Source: Theodoxus fluviatilis (taxonomy: Eukaryota > Mollusca > Gastropoda > Cycloneritida > Neritidae). From it: a stretch of DNA of 64,000 nucleotides. Of the stretch, positions 20,525 through 33,296 are shown in pieces. Numbering within the stretch: position 1 is the stretch's first letter; each line of letters begins with the position of its first letter. The stretch lies in the NCBI GenBank assembly GCA_034096865.1, contig JAWQFJ010000600.1, positions 1 through 64,000 on the forward strand, written 5' to 3'. Under the pieces are notes generated by a model. The model saw only the letters and a list, made by a program, of their open reading frames with translations, ran no database searches and was not told the origin of the DNA. The position numbers and the translations under genes are program-made.

Positions 20525-20846
20525 GGAATAGCCTACCTTTCCCTGTCCGTCACTCTGATTCCATGTCCCAGTTCAAAACCTCCCTAAAGACACACCTGTT
20601 CCGGTCAGTCTTTTCTGACGAGCAGTGAGGTGCTTTACAAGGTGCCTCTCTTATATTTCGCATTTTGTTTATTACCTGCTATGTTAATTAATTGATTGTA
20701 TTTAACTCTTCTTTTAATTCGACTGTACAGTGTGCGAGTGTTGGAATGCTTTGTATGAGTGTGGACTTTTCATTGTAAACGCCATGAGCTTGCCTATTCG
20801 GGAAGGTATGTGCGTATAAATAATCTGTATTATTATTATTATTAAT
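20525..20846 (+). mobile_element. L2/CR1-like LINE 3' end
   Basis: Coding remnant WNSLPFPVRHSDSM then FKTSLKTHLFRSVFSDEQ and stop: the conserved C-terminus of L2/CR1-type ORFs. A short 3' UTR follows, ending in a tatt/att microsatellite tail at 20825-20846. It is inserted in the 3' UTR of R2-like copy 2. It may belong to the same family as the minus-strand LINE at 1-2870. Confidence 0.8.
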
Positions 20847-21284
20847 GTCTAAAGGCCTATTATATAAACTCGGATCTAACTGAAGAGTATGTAAATGTAA
20901 ATATCATTGCAGCCAATCGACTGCACTCAATGTAACTTCTTGAATGCAGGTCTCAGCAGATATATAGATGTATTGTTACAGCTATCCATTTTGTGGGTGA
21001 CATGTGTGTGAGTGTGGACATTCATGTAACAAATCTTTTTGGTCAGGATAACCTAGTTGTTTTTGTGTTGGCTTTCATCACTCACCATGACAATGTAGGT
21101 CTCCATTTTCTTGCTTGCGAGTTGAATAGCTCCGAGTTACAAAATGCATCTATTCATAGTTTGTTCATGTGTGCAGATTTTGTGCAATTTTCATGAATAA
21201 AGTCTTTTTGATATTATGCCTGTATGCCTGTATGTATGTATACTGTATGTATGAATGATGAAGAGTGGTGAGACTACTTATCAT

Positions 21285-24205
21285 TATCAACAAAGGGGAG
21301 CTCACTCGAATATGGCAGGAACATCAAAAGGTCGCCATTGAAATCATCCGCAACGGCAGCCGAAAGTCACCATCTGTGGGCTGCAAGATTGATAAAAAGA
21401 CCGTCTACCAACACTTCCATCAACGATGTCAGCGCACCCTGATGACAGAAACAGCAACCCCTTGGAGCGAAGATCTAAACGCACCTCTGCCAGAATGGAC
21501 TCCGCCAGACATCATATTCTCAGCCGACGAGGTCACTGACGTCATCAAAACACTCCCTGCACGTCGGTCACCTACATCAAATAGCGCAGACAGATACTCG
21601 CTCCAGTGCTCACAGAGATAATGAACATTTGTGCCACTAACAGAAGAGTCCCTCAAGAATGGAAGCACTCAATCATCACCCTAGTACAGAAAAAGAATGG
21701 CGGCTCATTTCCCTCCTGTGTGCCAGTTACAAGATCTACAGGAAGCTGATACAGAGGAAGCTGATGCCATGGATTGTTGAAACGGGCAGATTGTCATCTT
21801 GTCAGAAAGGATCATGCCACGAAACGGGCTACAAGAGCACATTTTCACCCTGAAGACAGGAATCGCACACTTCCTCCACCAGTCTTCCAAACTGTATATC
21901 GCCTTCATTGACATAAAAGATGCCTTCGGGAGCAAAGACCAACAGCTAATGATCCGTGAACTGGAACAGATGGGATATCCCAATCAAGTGATTGACATCA
22001 CCCGTGACATCAATACCAACTCCCCGTTCCAGGTGAAAACAGCAAACGGGCTCATGGAAACCGTGCAGAGGTACAAAGGCATTATCCAAGGGTGCCCCTG
22101 TTCAGTGATCATTTTCCAGCTGGGGATAGACAAGTGGCTGCAATGGATCGAGGAGGACTATGAGATGCCACAAACCCCGAACCCGATCCAGGGGTATGTG
22201 GATGATGTCGTTCTCATGACAAGACAAGAAAATGAGATTAAAGAAGCCGCCAGAAAGACCGAAAAGTTTATGGAGCACTCAGGAATGCAAGTGAAGCACA
22301 GAAAATGCGCCCTGCTGCATGGTCAAAGGAGCGGTAACAACTGGAGCAAGAACAATGCACATCCTCTACTAAGCTCACCATCCAGAACTCAACTATTCCC
22401 AAAATTAGTAGAACAAAGCCCTACCGATACCTGGGCTATGACATAGATCTCAGCGCCACTTCTGACAAGACCCAGATAGAACAAATAATCTGCGAGTTCG
22501 AAGAGACACTTGAAAAAAATCTATTTTTCTCCACTTCCCATCGTGGCTAAGCTGCAAGCAGTCAACATCATGGCAGTTCGAGACTCCACTTTCATTTCTT
22601 GAACATGGTATTTACAGAGAAAGTACTCGACAGGGTGGACGACGCGATAGTGAGCAAGGTCAGATCATGGCTAGACCTCAACAATTCATCAACCCTATAC
22701 TTTATCTTCTCTCCACGCAGTAAAGGAGGTCTCGGAATTTTGAATCCTCGCATCATGTACCACGCGAAGAAGCTGTCATTCTTCCTCGACATGCTCAACA
22801 ACAGCGACAAGCAGACGAAAACTGTTGCATGTGAAATTGTGATTCACTGCAACTGCACATGAGCAAGCGGAAATGCACACGTGAGGACAATTCAGACAAC
22901 GGCAACTTCGCGGGGTACAAAACAGACAGCACGTACAAGCTCATCAAGGGATCAGAGGTAAACTGGCGACAATCCCAATGGATACATCTCAGTGAACTCT
23001 GCAGTAGACTGAAAGTTTGTCTGCAAACACGGGATGGCGGCGATTACATGCTCTGTGCGGAGGCTGACAACGACATAGAAGTCTGCCTCACGGACGCTAC
23101 AAGTACCTTCACCTTCCTCAAGAGCAAGCTAATCGGTCAAGATGGTTGAAGACTGGAGAGGGAAAGAGTCACAAGGCAGAATCGCATGCGCGACAGGAAT
23201 TGACCACGCCCTTTCATCATCTCATCTCACAAACCTACATCTGAACGACAAATTGATGCAGTTTGTCGTAAAAGCCAGATCACAGCTCCTCAAGTGCAAC
23301 AGCCTGATGCACATATACTAACTACCCTGCGATCCACTCCAAAGTGTGCACAAGATGTGGGTTTGCATCCGAGACGGTAAGTCATCTCCTGAATGGATGC
23401 AAAGAAAGCAAAGGCACAATCCAGAAAAGACACGACAGGGTGGTGGAGATAGTGAATTGGGCAGTACGCAAACCCAACCCGCGCGCCATATTGTTGACCA
23501 ACCAAATTGTAACTAACTCCCCTTTCACGGGAGACCGCCTCCCATTCAGTGATGTTAATCACACAAAGCCAGACATATGTGCGATCAGTGCTGAGGAAAA
23601 AATCTGCACAGTCATCGAGGTGTTGATCCCATTTGACGCCTTTCTTGACGACTGTTACCAGTCCAAGTTTGACAAGTATATGCCGCTGTGATTGGAAATA
23701 CAGAAACTTGGCTTCCACTGCAGGATTTATGTGCTGGTGGTAGGGTCACTGGGAAGCATTCACACCCCATTTGTCAGCCGTCTGCACCTGAGTGGCATAC
23801 CTAAACGCAAAGCACGGAGCATAGCCAAATATGCCTCCGTCAGCGCGATGATAGGTTCACACATTACCTGGAAACAGAGATGCAGCAAAGTCCTACCGTG
23901 AGATTTGCCTCACTGAGGTATTTCAGAACTTGCAATACAGACAGTCGCATGCTAGTGTATGGACTGTGTGTCTGTCAGCTGTAGGGTTGTTGCATGACTG
24001 TTGTCAGCCTACTGCATCTGGGACCGAAAACCATGAGACTTTCTCAATATCTTGCGCGAATATGGTGCTGTGACGCGACTCTTTCTTTTTGTTCATATTT
24101 CGCATGATTGTTTCCGCAGTTGCTTGGATGTGTTATTTTCTTGTCTAATTAGATGTGTATTCTCAGTGTACCGAAGTGTGTATTTTTTCGAGAATAAAGT
24201 CAATT
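21285..24205 (+). mobile_element. R2-like LINE copy 3 (most complete)
   Basis: Covers the RT N-terminus to the 3' end. VAIEIIRNGSRKSPSVGCKI near 21330, the PPDIIFSADEVTDVIKTLP block, WKHSIITLVQKKNG near 21660, AFIDIKDAFGS near 21905 (first catalytic Asp), IIQGCPCSVI near 22085, GYVDDVVLM near 22195 (catalytic Asp pair), VKHRKCALLHGQRSG, GGLGILNPRIMYHAKK near 22725, a CCHC knuckle near 23345-23395, and KPDICAISAEEK with TVIEVLIPFDAF near 23570-23640, the restriction-like endonuclease core. At least four frameshifts. 3' terminus aataaagtcaatttgatatt near 24195, then a tatg tetranucleotide tail. Confidence 0.82.
21799..22446 (+). pseudogene. R2-like LINE reverse transcriptase core
   Basis: 215 codons including FTLKTGIAHFLHQSS, FIDIKDAFGS, GYPNQVIDITRDI, IIQGC and GYVDD. 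The catalytic Asp residues are present. The frame shifts at about 22440, after which RYLGYD continues in another frame. Confidence 0.78.
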
Positions 24206-24581
24206 TGATATTTATGTATGTAAGGTATGTTTATGCATGCATTTGTGCACATCCATGTGTGAAATATTTTCCATCATCCCAGCGTATTTCCTCTGCATTG
24301 CATGACCACATATGCATTAATTAATAACAAACAAACAAAAAAGCAAAAATGTACGCTTACAGAAAGAAAGGACTCTATTTCCATACAAAGTTCCTTCAGC
24401 TATGCACAGCAACTACAACATAGCTACACTTACACTATAGCTATGTACAGCTACTATCACAGTGACACTAACACCATGCCTAAAGTTTTACACAACTACT
24501 ACTGCTGCTGCAGTCACAGCTACATCCAGTGCCACTGCTTCTACTGCCTAGAGCTGCAACAGCTGTGACTGTGAAACCCTT
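24206..24581. other. Intronic sequence, no recognised gene
   Basis: Short (tgta) tail of LINE copy 3, then unremarkable AT-rich sequence with weak cagctacta-type tandem similarity at 24400-24560. Confidence 0.5.
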
Positions 24582-25130
24582 GCTTCCACAGCTTCCACTG
24601 CTGATGTCACAGCCTCCACTGCTGACATCACAGCCTCCACTGCTGACATCACAGCCTCCACTGCTGACATTACAGCCTCCACTGCTGACATCATAGCCTC
24701 CACAGCTTACGTCACAGCCTCCACTGCTGATGTCACAGCTTCCACTGCTGACATCACAGCCTCCACTGCTGACATTACAGCCTCCACTGCTGACATCATA
24801 GCCTCCACAGCTTACGTCACAGCCTCCACTGCTGATGTCACAGCTTCCACTGCTGACATCACAGCCTCCACTGCTGACATCACAGCCTCCACTGCTGACA
24901 TCACAGCCTCCACTGCTGACATTACAGCCTCCACTGCTGACATCATAGCTTCCACAGCTTATGTCACAGCCTCCACTGCTGACATCACAGCCTCCACTGA
25001 TGACATCACAGCCTCCACTGCTTACATCACAGCCTCCACTGCTTATGTCACAGCCTCCACTGCTGTCATCACAGCCTCCACTGCTACCATCACAGCCTCC
25101 ACTGCTATCATCGCAGCTTCCACTGTTGAC
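24582..25130. repeat. 21-bp minisatellite
   Basis: About 26 units of the form cctccactgctgacatcacag, with higher-order variants (gctgatgtc, acagcttacgtc). It lies 165 bp downstream of the exon 2 splice donor in intron 2 of the FBXO22-like gene. The long Ser/Gly/Cys minus-strand ORF is an artefact of the 7-codon period. Confidence 0.95.
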
Positions 25131-25296
25131 ATCACTGGTGCTTCTTCTACCAAAGCTTCTGTTACTGCAAACACTGCAACAGCTGTGACTGTGAAACCCT
25201 TGCTTCAACAACCTCTGCTGCCCATGTCACTGATGCTGCTACTAGCAATGCTGCTGTCACTGCAAACACTACAATGGCGGAGACTGTAGAACTTAC

Positions 25297-25432
25297 CACA
25301 ATGCAGTCCTGAATGGATCGGATGTCATCTGTGCTGGCCTCCACATTGTCCCCAAAACTAAAGAAATGCCAGTAGTGCTGACACCGCTTGTGCTTCTCAC
25401 CCTCCGCAATAGTTCTCCACAGCTGGCACACC
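25297..25432 (-). CDS. FBXO22: FBXO22-like exon 2
   Basis: 136 nt between acceptor ...ctaccttttccacag (ending 25433) and donor gtaagt (25296-25291). It begins by completing Arg58, then VCQLWRTIAEGEKHKRC, ending SIQDCIV in phase 0. CxLWR is the last helix of the F-box. Confidence 0.85.
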
Positions 25433-25771
25433 CTGTGGAAAAGGTAGTCATCACATTTTCATGGATCTGTTAAACACACACTGTCATGTTGATTAGCATG
25501 GACCTTTTTCCGTGGAATACGGGGCAATAGACACAAAACAGCATTGGTGATCCATACAAGCAGGTTAGATGTAGATGATCTTTGGGGGTTTTCACAAATT
25601 GTGCAAACTTCTTTCTTTCTTTTATAGATGAGTGTGACCATATTATGTATTTTTCTACAATATTCAACAGAATGTTGCAGACAAGCAAACCTTAAGCACC
25701 CAAAGGAGTTGAGGAAGAATTGATCATCTGCTTTAAACTTCACTAGGAATATATTATTTTGACCAAGTGGG

Positions 25772-25814
<43 letters not shown>

Positions 25815-26331
25815 GGGGGCAGTTGGTCCTCTTAGTTACCCAGACAGCAACGCTATGTTCGAATATATATGAACGAATGAAGTTTTACGACCCATCAGAT
25901 TTCATAGGTTATGTTTGGCCTTTGATAACAAGAATCACTAGAGCTGGGTAGGGTAAGAGCAAGTCACAACTCGATTTCCCAGGTTATTCGCCTCTTATGA
26001 ATCGTGTAGGGAGGCATTGTGGGTCTATTCTTAATCCAAGCCTACAGTTCAAGTCGAGATCATGAGGGCTGCCGAGAGAGAAAGATCACCAACCAAGAAG
26101 AAAAAGAGTTCGAGTTAATCAATGAAGGTAAGGATAAAGGTGAGTACATGTAGAGTTAATGCAAAGTCCAAGTAGGTGAGAGGATTTCAGTTGCCACAGT
26201 AGTTTGAGTTGGCACTCATATATGATATAATGATGATGATGATTATGACGATATGCGAGCAACCCATATTATTACACTTACAGAACTTTACAGACAGTCC
26301 GTACAATAATATTAATACTTAATTATAGTAC
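25433..26331. other. FBXO22-like intron 1
   Basis: 899 bp. Contains a (CA)n tract at 25773-25811 and a stretch near 25860-26090 that may be an old SINE (aagttttacgacccatcag) without identifiable boxes. No gene. Confidence 0.6.
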
Positions 26332-26504
26332 CTAGCACAAGTATTCAGGGTCAAAGCAGGCAAAAAAGAGAGGGTCTTTGCAACCACGACAGGCTGCGTA
26401 GTAAGAACGTGACCCGCTAGAGTCATGACTTCATCTAACACTTCCATAGCGAGAGGCATTGACGAACGCTTGACCTCATCCATCACGGCAATGGACGCAG
26501 CCAT
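26332..26504 (-). CDS. FBXO22: FBXO22-like exon 1 with start codon
   Basis: ATG at 26504 in the context aaaacATGGctgcg, a good initiation context. 57 codons plus AG, then donor gtacta at 26331. MAASIAVMDEVKRSSMP is followed by the F-box start (TTQPVVVAKTLSFLPALTL), which binds Skp1. It joins exon 2 in phase, completing Arg58. Confidence 0.82.
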
Positions 26505-26760
26505 GTTTTCCTACAGCTGCAGGATAGGTAACTTAATAACAAAATAATTTGAAACATATAACAGAAGTGACAATTCGTTGTAATGATTAAATGTATACAT
26601 GTTTTGGTTGTTCTTTAATTTGAATGTCCATGAAATGTTCCTAACAACGGGATTGCTATTTGTTTACATGCCGACAACATGGCGGACCACATTGCCAACT
26701 GGAAGAATCCATGAGTTGCTGCATCGTCTGTAAAATCTGTTATTTGGTCAAGGAACAGCC
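26505..26760. promoter_or_regulatory. Shared head-to-head promoter region
   Basis: The 256 bp between two divergent start codons. There is no TATA box near either gene. YY1-like AAnATGGC motifs lie on both sides: caacatggcgg at 26676-26686 for the plus gene, and aaaacatggctgc around the FBXO22 ATG. Short AUGs at 26668 and 26679 would make upstream ORFs of 22 and 11 codons if transcription starts before them. Confidence 0.6.
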
Positions 26761-26834
26761 ATGGGGTCCGCAGCCAGTTCCTCTGTGAAAGTGATTGAAG
26801 TCAACAAAGAGAACAGACTAGCACCAAATTCCCG
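26761..26834 (+). CDS. Coiled-coil gene exon 1
   Basis: 24 codons plus CG from ATG at 26761; donor gtatgt at 26835. Encodes MGSAASSSVKVIEV then NKENRLAPNS. The predicted myristoyl site and the exact phase match to exon 2 support the start. Confidence 0.78.
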
Positions 26835-28387
<1,553 letters not shown>

Positions 28388-30053
28388 TTTTTACTCACAT
28401 GCGAAGCAAAAGTGAGTCTATGTACTCACCCTTTTCGTCCGTCCAGGCGTCCGTAAAAAACTTTAACGTTGGATTTTTCTCGGAGACTATTAAGTCTATC
28501 AACACCCAATTTGGCATGATGGTGTATGATGACAAGGCGTCAAAAAGCATACATTGGGACTTGGCCTTGCTTAAAGGTCAAGGTCGCAGGGGCCGTAAAT
28601 GTTGTCTAAAAAACAGCCATTTTTCACATTTTCCCAATTTTCTCTGAAGTTTTTGAGATTGGATACCTGACCTATATATGGTATATAGGGCAAAGTAATC
28701 CCTATCTTTTGATACCAGGTGGATTGACCTTGCTTCAAGGTCAAGGTCACAGGAGGTCTTTAAAGTTGGATTGTATACATATTTTAAAGTGACCTTGACC
28801 CTGAACTATGGAAGATAACTCTTCCAAACTTCATAACATTGTAGTATACATGTTATACTTTCATACTAGGTCACCCGTGTCACTCGTCCGGGCATCCGTT
28901 CGGGCGTCCGTCCGGGCGACTGTGCATCCGGGCGTCCGTTCGGGCGTCCGTGCATCCGGGCGTCCTGTCGTCCGTAAAAAAAACTTTAACGTTGGATTTT
29001 TCTCTGAGACTATTAAGTCTATCAACACCCAATTTGGCATGATGGTGTAGGATGACAAGGCATACAAAAACATACATAGTGACTTGACCTTGCTTCAAGG
29101 TCAAAGGAGGTCTTTAAAGTTGGATTGTATACATATTTTGAAGTGACCTTGACCCTTAACTATGGAAGATAACTCTTCCAAACTTCACAACATTGTAGTA
29201 CACATGTTATACTTTCATACTAGGTCACCTGTGTTGTCCTTCCGGGTGTCCGGGCGTCCGATCATCCGGGCGTCCTGTTGTCCGTAAAAATTTTAACGTT
29301 GGATTTTTCTCAGAGACTATTAAGTCTATCAACATCAAATTTGGCATGATGGTGTAGGATGGCAAGGCGTACAAAAACATTTATAGTGACTTGACCTTGC
29401 TTCAAGGTCAAGGTCACAGGGGCCATAAATGTTTAATAAACAGCCCTTTTTCACATTTTCCCAATTTTCTCTAAAGTTTTTGAGATTAGATACCTGACCT
29501 ATATATGGTATATAGAGCACAGTAAGCCCTATCTTTTGATACCAGTTTGGTTGACCTTGCTTCAAGGTCAAGGTCACAGGAGCTCTTCACAGTTGGATTG
29601 TATACATATTTTGAAGTGACTTTGACCCTGAACTGTGGAAGATAACTGTTTCAAACTTAATAATTATGTGGGGCACATGTTATACTTTCATCATGAGACA
29701 CATTTGGTCACATATCATCAAGGTCAAGGTCACTTTGACCCTTATGAAATGTGACCAAAATGGGGTAATGAACCACTAAAAGTGACCATCTCATGGTAGA
29801 AAGTGCCAATAAGCATCATTGTGCTTCCTATGTCTTGAATTAACAGCTTTGTGCTGCATGACCTTGGATGACCTTGACCTTGGGTCAAGGCCACATGTAT
29901 TTTGGTAAGAAAAATGTGTAAAGCATTTCTTAGTGTATGATGTCATTGGTAGGTTTAGTTGTTTGACCTTGACCTTGAAGGTCACCTGAAGGTCAAGGTC
30001 ATGTAAAGGTCAAGGTCAAGCATGTGAGTCGTATGGGCTTTGCCCTTCCTGTT
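28388..30053 (+). mobile_element. AGGTCA-rich repeat copy 1 (expanded)
   Basis: Starts tttactcacatgcgaagc and ends gggctttgcccttcctgtt. The front third (the cgtccgggcgtccg tract and the following sentence) is repeated about three times, giving 1.67 kb instead of the usual 0.85 kb. It carries many AGGTCA/TGACCT hexamers. See copies at 44712, 46222, 51341, 56154 (inverted), 57225 and 59600. Confidence 0.88.
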
Positions 30054-30059
30054 ATGTAA

Positions 30060-30440
30060 AATTTTCATCAAAATAATGTACAGTGTCAATTAATTAATGC
30101 GGTAGCTGTGGCTGATGAGCTTCTTCTACCGCCTGGTTACGCAGTTTTAGAGCATAAAAGATTAACATAGCTATGTCCCTTGTTTTACATACACTGCGGC
30201 CATTGACCATATATTTTAATGTTGGATGGACAGTCATTAGAGTATACTCTGTTATGTATTTATTTCTAATTTTGTCACATTTACAGCATTTGAACAGAAA
30301 ATGTTCTTCAGTTTCAGTTTCCTTTGGGCAAAATGGACACCTAGTATCAGACACTTGGACATTATTGTATGGTTTATTTATATTTAGTTCATTTATTCCC
30401 AATCTAAATCTGATAAATACATCCCTGAATTTTTAAATAG
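30060..30440 (-). mobile_element. LINE C-terminal fragment
   Basis: Minus-strand frame with FRLGINELNINKPY, a CPFC...H...C zinc motif (C-x2-C-x9-H-x4-C pattern) and a stop near 30094. Related to, but diverged from, the LINE copies at 30944 and 42655. Confidence 0.65.
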
Positions 30441-30598
30441 CTATTTCATTGAGATAATTCTCAGCTATAAGTTTGTCTTAATAAGATCTGTAGATTAAGA
30501 ATCGTTGACTGCTGCCAAGTTTGGCACACTATTCCTGATAGAAGCAGTCTTGGAGTCTTTGTTTTAGAGATCATATAAGGAAGGTTACCCCACCGGGA

Positions 30599-30680
<82 letters not shown>

Positions 30681-30943
30681 TTTGGAAATGTAATCTAAGA
30701 GAACCAACCCCTTCATGACTGTTCCGCATTGTCTGGCCGAATTACTTCCCTTGATATATGCAAGATCCGGGCTCTTCAGTCATTGACTCAGCCATGTTGT
30801 AAAATGGTAGTGACTTGCAATAATCTGAAGAATAAATGTTGAAATGGGAGCCTACAGTTGTATGTCCTAATGTGAGAAAGTCGTCACTTTGTCTACTTGT
30901 CTATCCTGATCAAGAGAGAGAGAGAGAGAGAGAGAACGAACGA
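30441..30943. repeat. Intron with (GA)n microsatellites
   Basis: GA tract at 30597-30678 and a second at 30912-30937 that leads into (CGAA)4 at 30936-30950, the 3' edge of the next LINE. No gene otherwise. Confidence 0.85.
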
Positions 30944-31675
30944 ACGAACGAATGGTTTATTGGGTAGGCCTCCAGCCTTTTCCAAAGCAAAGCAAGCAAT
31001 ACACATTAAGCATATAGCAATACATCAAGTGGAACATCTGTGCCGACATCACATCACATACGTATGTCTACCTATTCATCCAAATGGAACACGTTACATT
31101 CCGGTGAATTTACAGCCAAATCTCTTAGACTAACAGATAAACACCTGTTGCTCTGGTTATAGTGTCATTTTCATTGCTTAAAAGAGTTTTCATTGGATTT
31201 TCAGTATGTGGCAAAAGATGTACCAACAAGTACCGTTCCCTCAAGTCCTGCAGAGCTGGGCATTCCAACATGAAATGAAATTCATCCTCCTCTTTTTCTC
31301 TACATAATGGACATAACAAATCATATGGTTGCTTCATATATCTTCGTCTATGGATGTACAAATCAGTGATGCCCATTCTAAAGCGGACGAAAACATCTCT
31401 GAAAACCTTTTTATCGATACAACTGAGGTATTTTTCCACCACACACTGATTTTTTATTTCTTTGTAGAAAATATATATGTTACTTCCGTTCAAGTTTTCC
31501 ATCCATTGTATACGGAAATGATCTATAAGTCTGTCTCGAAGACATTTAATGAAGACACGATCATTTGCAGTGGACTGGTCCATCCAAACACTCTCAAATC
31601 CAAACTTGACCAACAAATCCTTTACCATCATAGCCCATGAGACGCAATTGTGAGGAAGACTACACATCATGCGAT
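30944..31675 (-). mobile_element. LINE 3' fragment ending in (CGTT)n(CT)n
   Basis: Minus strand: VFRDVFVRFRMGITDLYIH, then a C-x2-C-x9-H-x4-C zinc motif (CPLCREKEEDEFHF...), then LQDLRERYLLV and a stop at 31125. The 3' UTR ends aataaaccattcgttcgttcg and passes into (CT)n. The 5' end is truncated and abuts a SINE. Confidence 0.8.
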
Positions 31676-31677
31676 AA

Positions 31678-31892
31678 AAACCGCTGGCGCTGAACCTCCA
31701 GGTTTTGGCATATATATATATATTTTTTAATTTAAGATCAGGTTCGAACCCGCAACCTCTCGAGAAAAGGGGGGGGGGGGGAAACAAACACACACAAAAA
31801 CACAAAAAACCAGGTTGGGTTCGAACCCACAACCTCTCGAAAAAAGAGAGCAAAAAAAGTTTCAGCGCAGAATCGAACCTGGTTACGCATTG
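31678..31892 (-). mobile_element. tRNA-derived SINE, minus, 5' end interrupted
   Basis: Tail aaaaaccgctggcgctgaac at 31678, two ggttcgaaccc units (31742, 31818) and the B box in gaatcgaacc at 31872. The tRNA-like head breaks off after ggttacgca where the fold-back element begins. Confidence 0.8.
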
Positions 31893-32505
31893 CTCATTGC
31901 TCGTGCAAGGCTGGGTAAGTGTTTTTTTTTATCTGTTGCGTGTTTGATGGAGTAACCTAAGCTACTGTTGAAGTGTTGTGTGTGGATCCAAAAACCTTGC
32001 GCAACTGTCCTTTGCACTGACTGTCCTATATAATATGCATGGACTGTCCTTTGCACTGACCGTCCTTTGCATTAACTGTCCTTCACACTAACTGTTCTAT
32101 GCACTGACAAGGAGATTGTCACGAAGGAGAGGAGGGGAAGTGCGCTTTCTACAGTGGGTAAAGATCTAGCAGTCCGCTCCAAGTTTTTGTCGCGCTCACC
32201 AGTGCTTCGGACACGCACCGGTCATTCTGTGCACTGGTCAGTGTGAAAGTGCATAGGACAGTCAGTGCATCGGACAGTCAGTGCATAGAACAGTCAGTGT
32301 GAAGGACAGTTAATGCAAAGGACAGTCCGTGCATAGGACAGTCAGTGCGAAGGACAGTTGCGCAAGCTTTTTGGCTCCACACACAACACTTCAAGAGTAG
32401 GTTTTACAATTTTGGAATGTGAGCTTAGGTTACTCCATCAAACACGTAACAGATAAATGATTTTTTTTTTAAACAACACTTACCCAGCCTTGCACGAGCA
32501 ATGAG
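31893..32505. mobile_element. Fold-back element with ~200-bp inverted arms
   Basis: The left arm starts ctcattgctcgtgcaagg at 31893. The right arm ends with its reverse complement at 32505. Both arms contain the same sequence in order: gggtaagtgtt, an A/T homopolymer, gtgtttgatggagtaacc, aagtgttgtgtgtgga, then many actgtcc-tttgcactg repeats. A central ~110 bp is unique. No ORF. Confidence 0.85.
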
Positions 32506-33296
32506 GATGGTTGATCTTCTGCTTAGCAGCGTCAAGATGGAAAGAAAGTGGATGTGGTGCTTCATTTTTTCGCATTGATCTGAAGCACCGAGCTGTCATC
32601 TCCACCGTTTAATCCTCTTGCTCATAGATCTTAACTCATTGAAGACGGCGCTATTTTTAGCTCGTATTGACTGGAGACGCATGTTTCTGGGCATTTTTAC
32701 AGAAATTGCTGAAAAAATGCAATCAAGCAATGGAAAAACTGTTGCCATCATTAGAACGCTCTTTGTCTCCTTTATCCTTGTAGATCAATGTCATTCTCTC
32801 AATATTTTTATTTTGCATATATATAGTATTGCAACAAAGATGGGTACCGTCTGGCGTGCCTGTTTTTAGACTTAGTTCGGCTCAGCCGACAACATGTACG
32901 GATCAGTTTCCGATTCCTCTTCTTCGGTCAGCAGTTCGTGCACTATATCTATGATCTGCTCCTCTAAAACTTCATCTTTTTCATCTTCGTCCTCTTCGGA
33001 AAAAACGGGCACATCGTCCTTCTCATCTGATCCTTCTTTCATAGCGATTTCAACAAAATTCTCATCGTCCTGCTGCAACGCCATTGCGATTTAGCGTTGA
33101 AATCGCCCCCTTGCCACATGTATAAACAAAGTCTGGCAGTGACTTATCCTCTTCAGACGATCTACCATGTTCTTCACTATCTTCTAAGAGAACTAGACCA
33201 CCTCGATTGGTTAAGAGCCCCTCACAACACGCACAAGAAATTTATATAAGCACCTCATCATATGATGAGATGCGTCGTCATTGCGTTAATTTCGTC
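32506..33296. other. Intron; one small acidic ORF
   Basis: No transposon terminus recognised. It contains the acidic ORF described separately at 32872-33084. Confidence 0.45.
32872..33084 (-). CDS. Small acidic ORF, unknown
   Basis: 70 codons with roughly 40% Asp/Glu (for example SEEDEDEKDEV and LLTEEEESETD), starting in the context gcaATGgcg. It could be the acidic N-terminus of a degraded DNA-transposon protein (piggyBac-type proteins often begin this way) or chance. No catalytic motif. Confidence 0.3.
   Translation of the reverse strand: MALQQDDENFVEIAMKEGSDEKDDVPVFSEEDEDEKDEVLEEQIIDIVHELLTEEEESETDPYMLSAEPN

Larger units (their letters stand above)
18231..21215 (+). mobile_element. R2-like LINE copy 2
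   Basis: Begins at the RT motif gggatcatccagggctgtcc (IIQGC, near 18250). Then LGIDKWIRWI, QAYVDNVDIM (degenerate Y-x-D-D), VKHRKCAIINGQRSG, GGLGISDPRIAYYTKKLSF, SHLTDMHLSDSFTKFV and a C-x2-C-x8-H-x4-C knuckle near 19497-19548. The restriction-enzyme-like endonuclease part follows (QDMCLVDYASGKCCIVEVALPFDAF near 19720) and then VLFIGSLGGVHSRF. R2/NeSL/HERO-type LINEs share this RT-knuckle-endonuclease order. Stops and frameshifts occur at 18806 and 19561 and near 19800. The 3' UTR carries an L2-like 3' end. The terminus aataaagtctttttgatatt is near 21200. Confidence 0.8.

Noticed and set aside
24480..25211. 243-codon Ser-Gly-Gly-Cys-Asp protein
   Set aside because: 21-bp minisatellite artefact in an intron, starting in exon-adjacent sequence without an acceptor.
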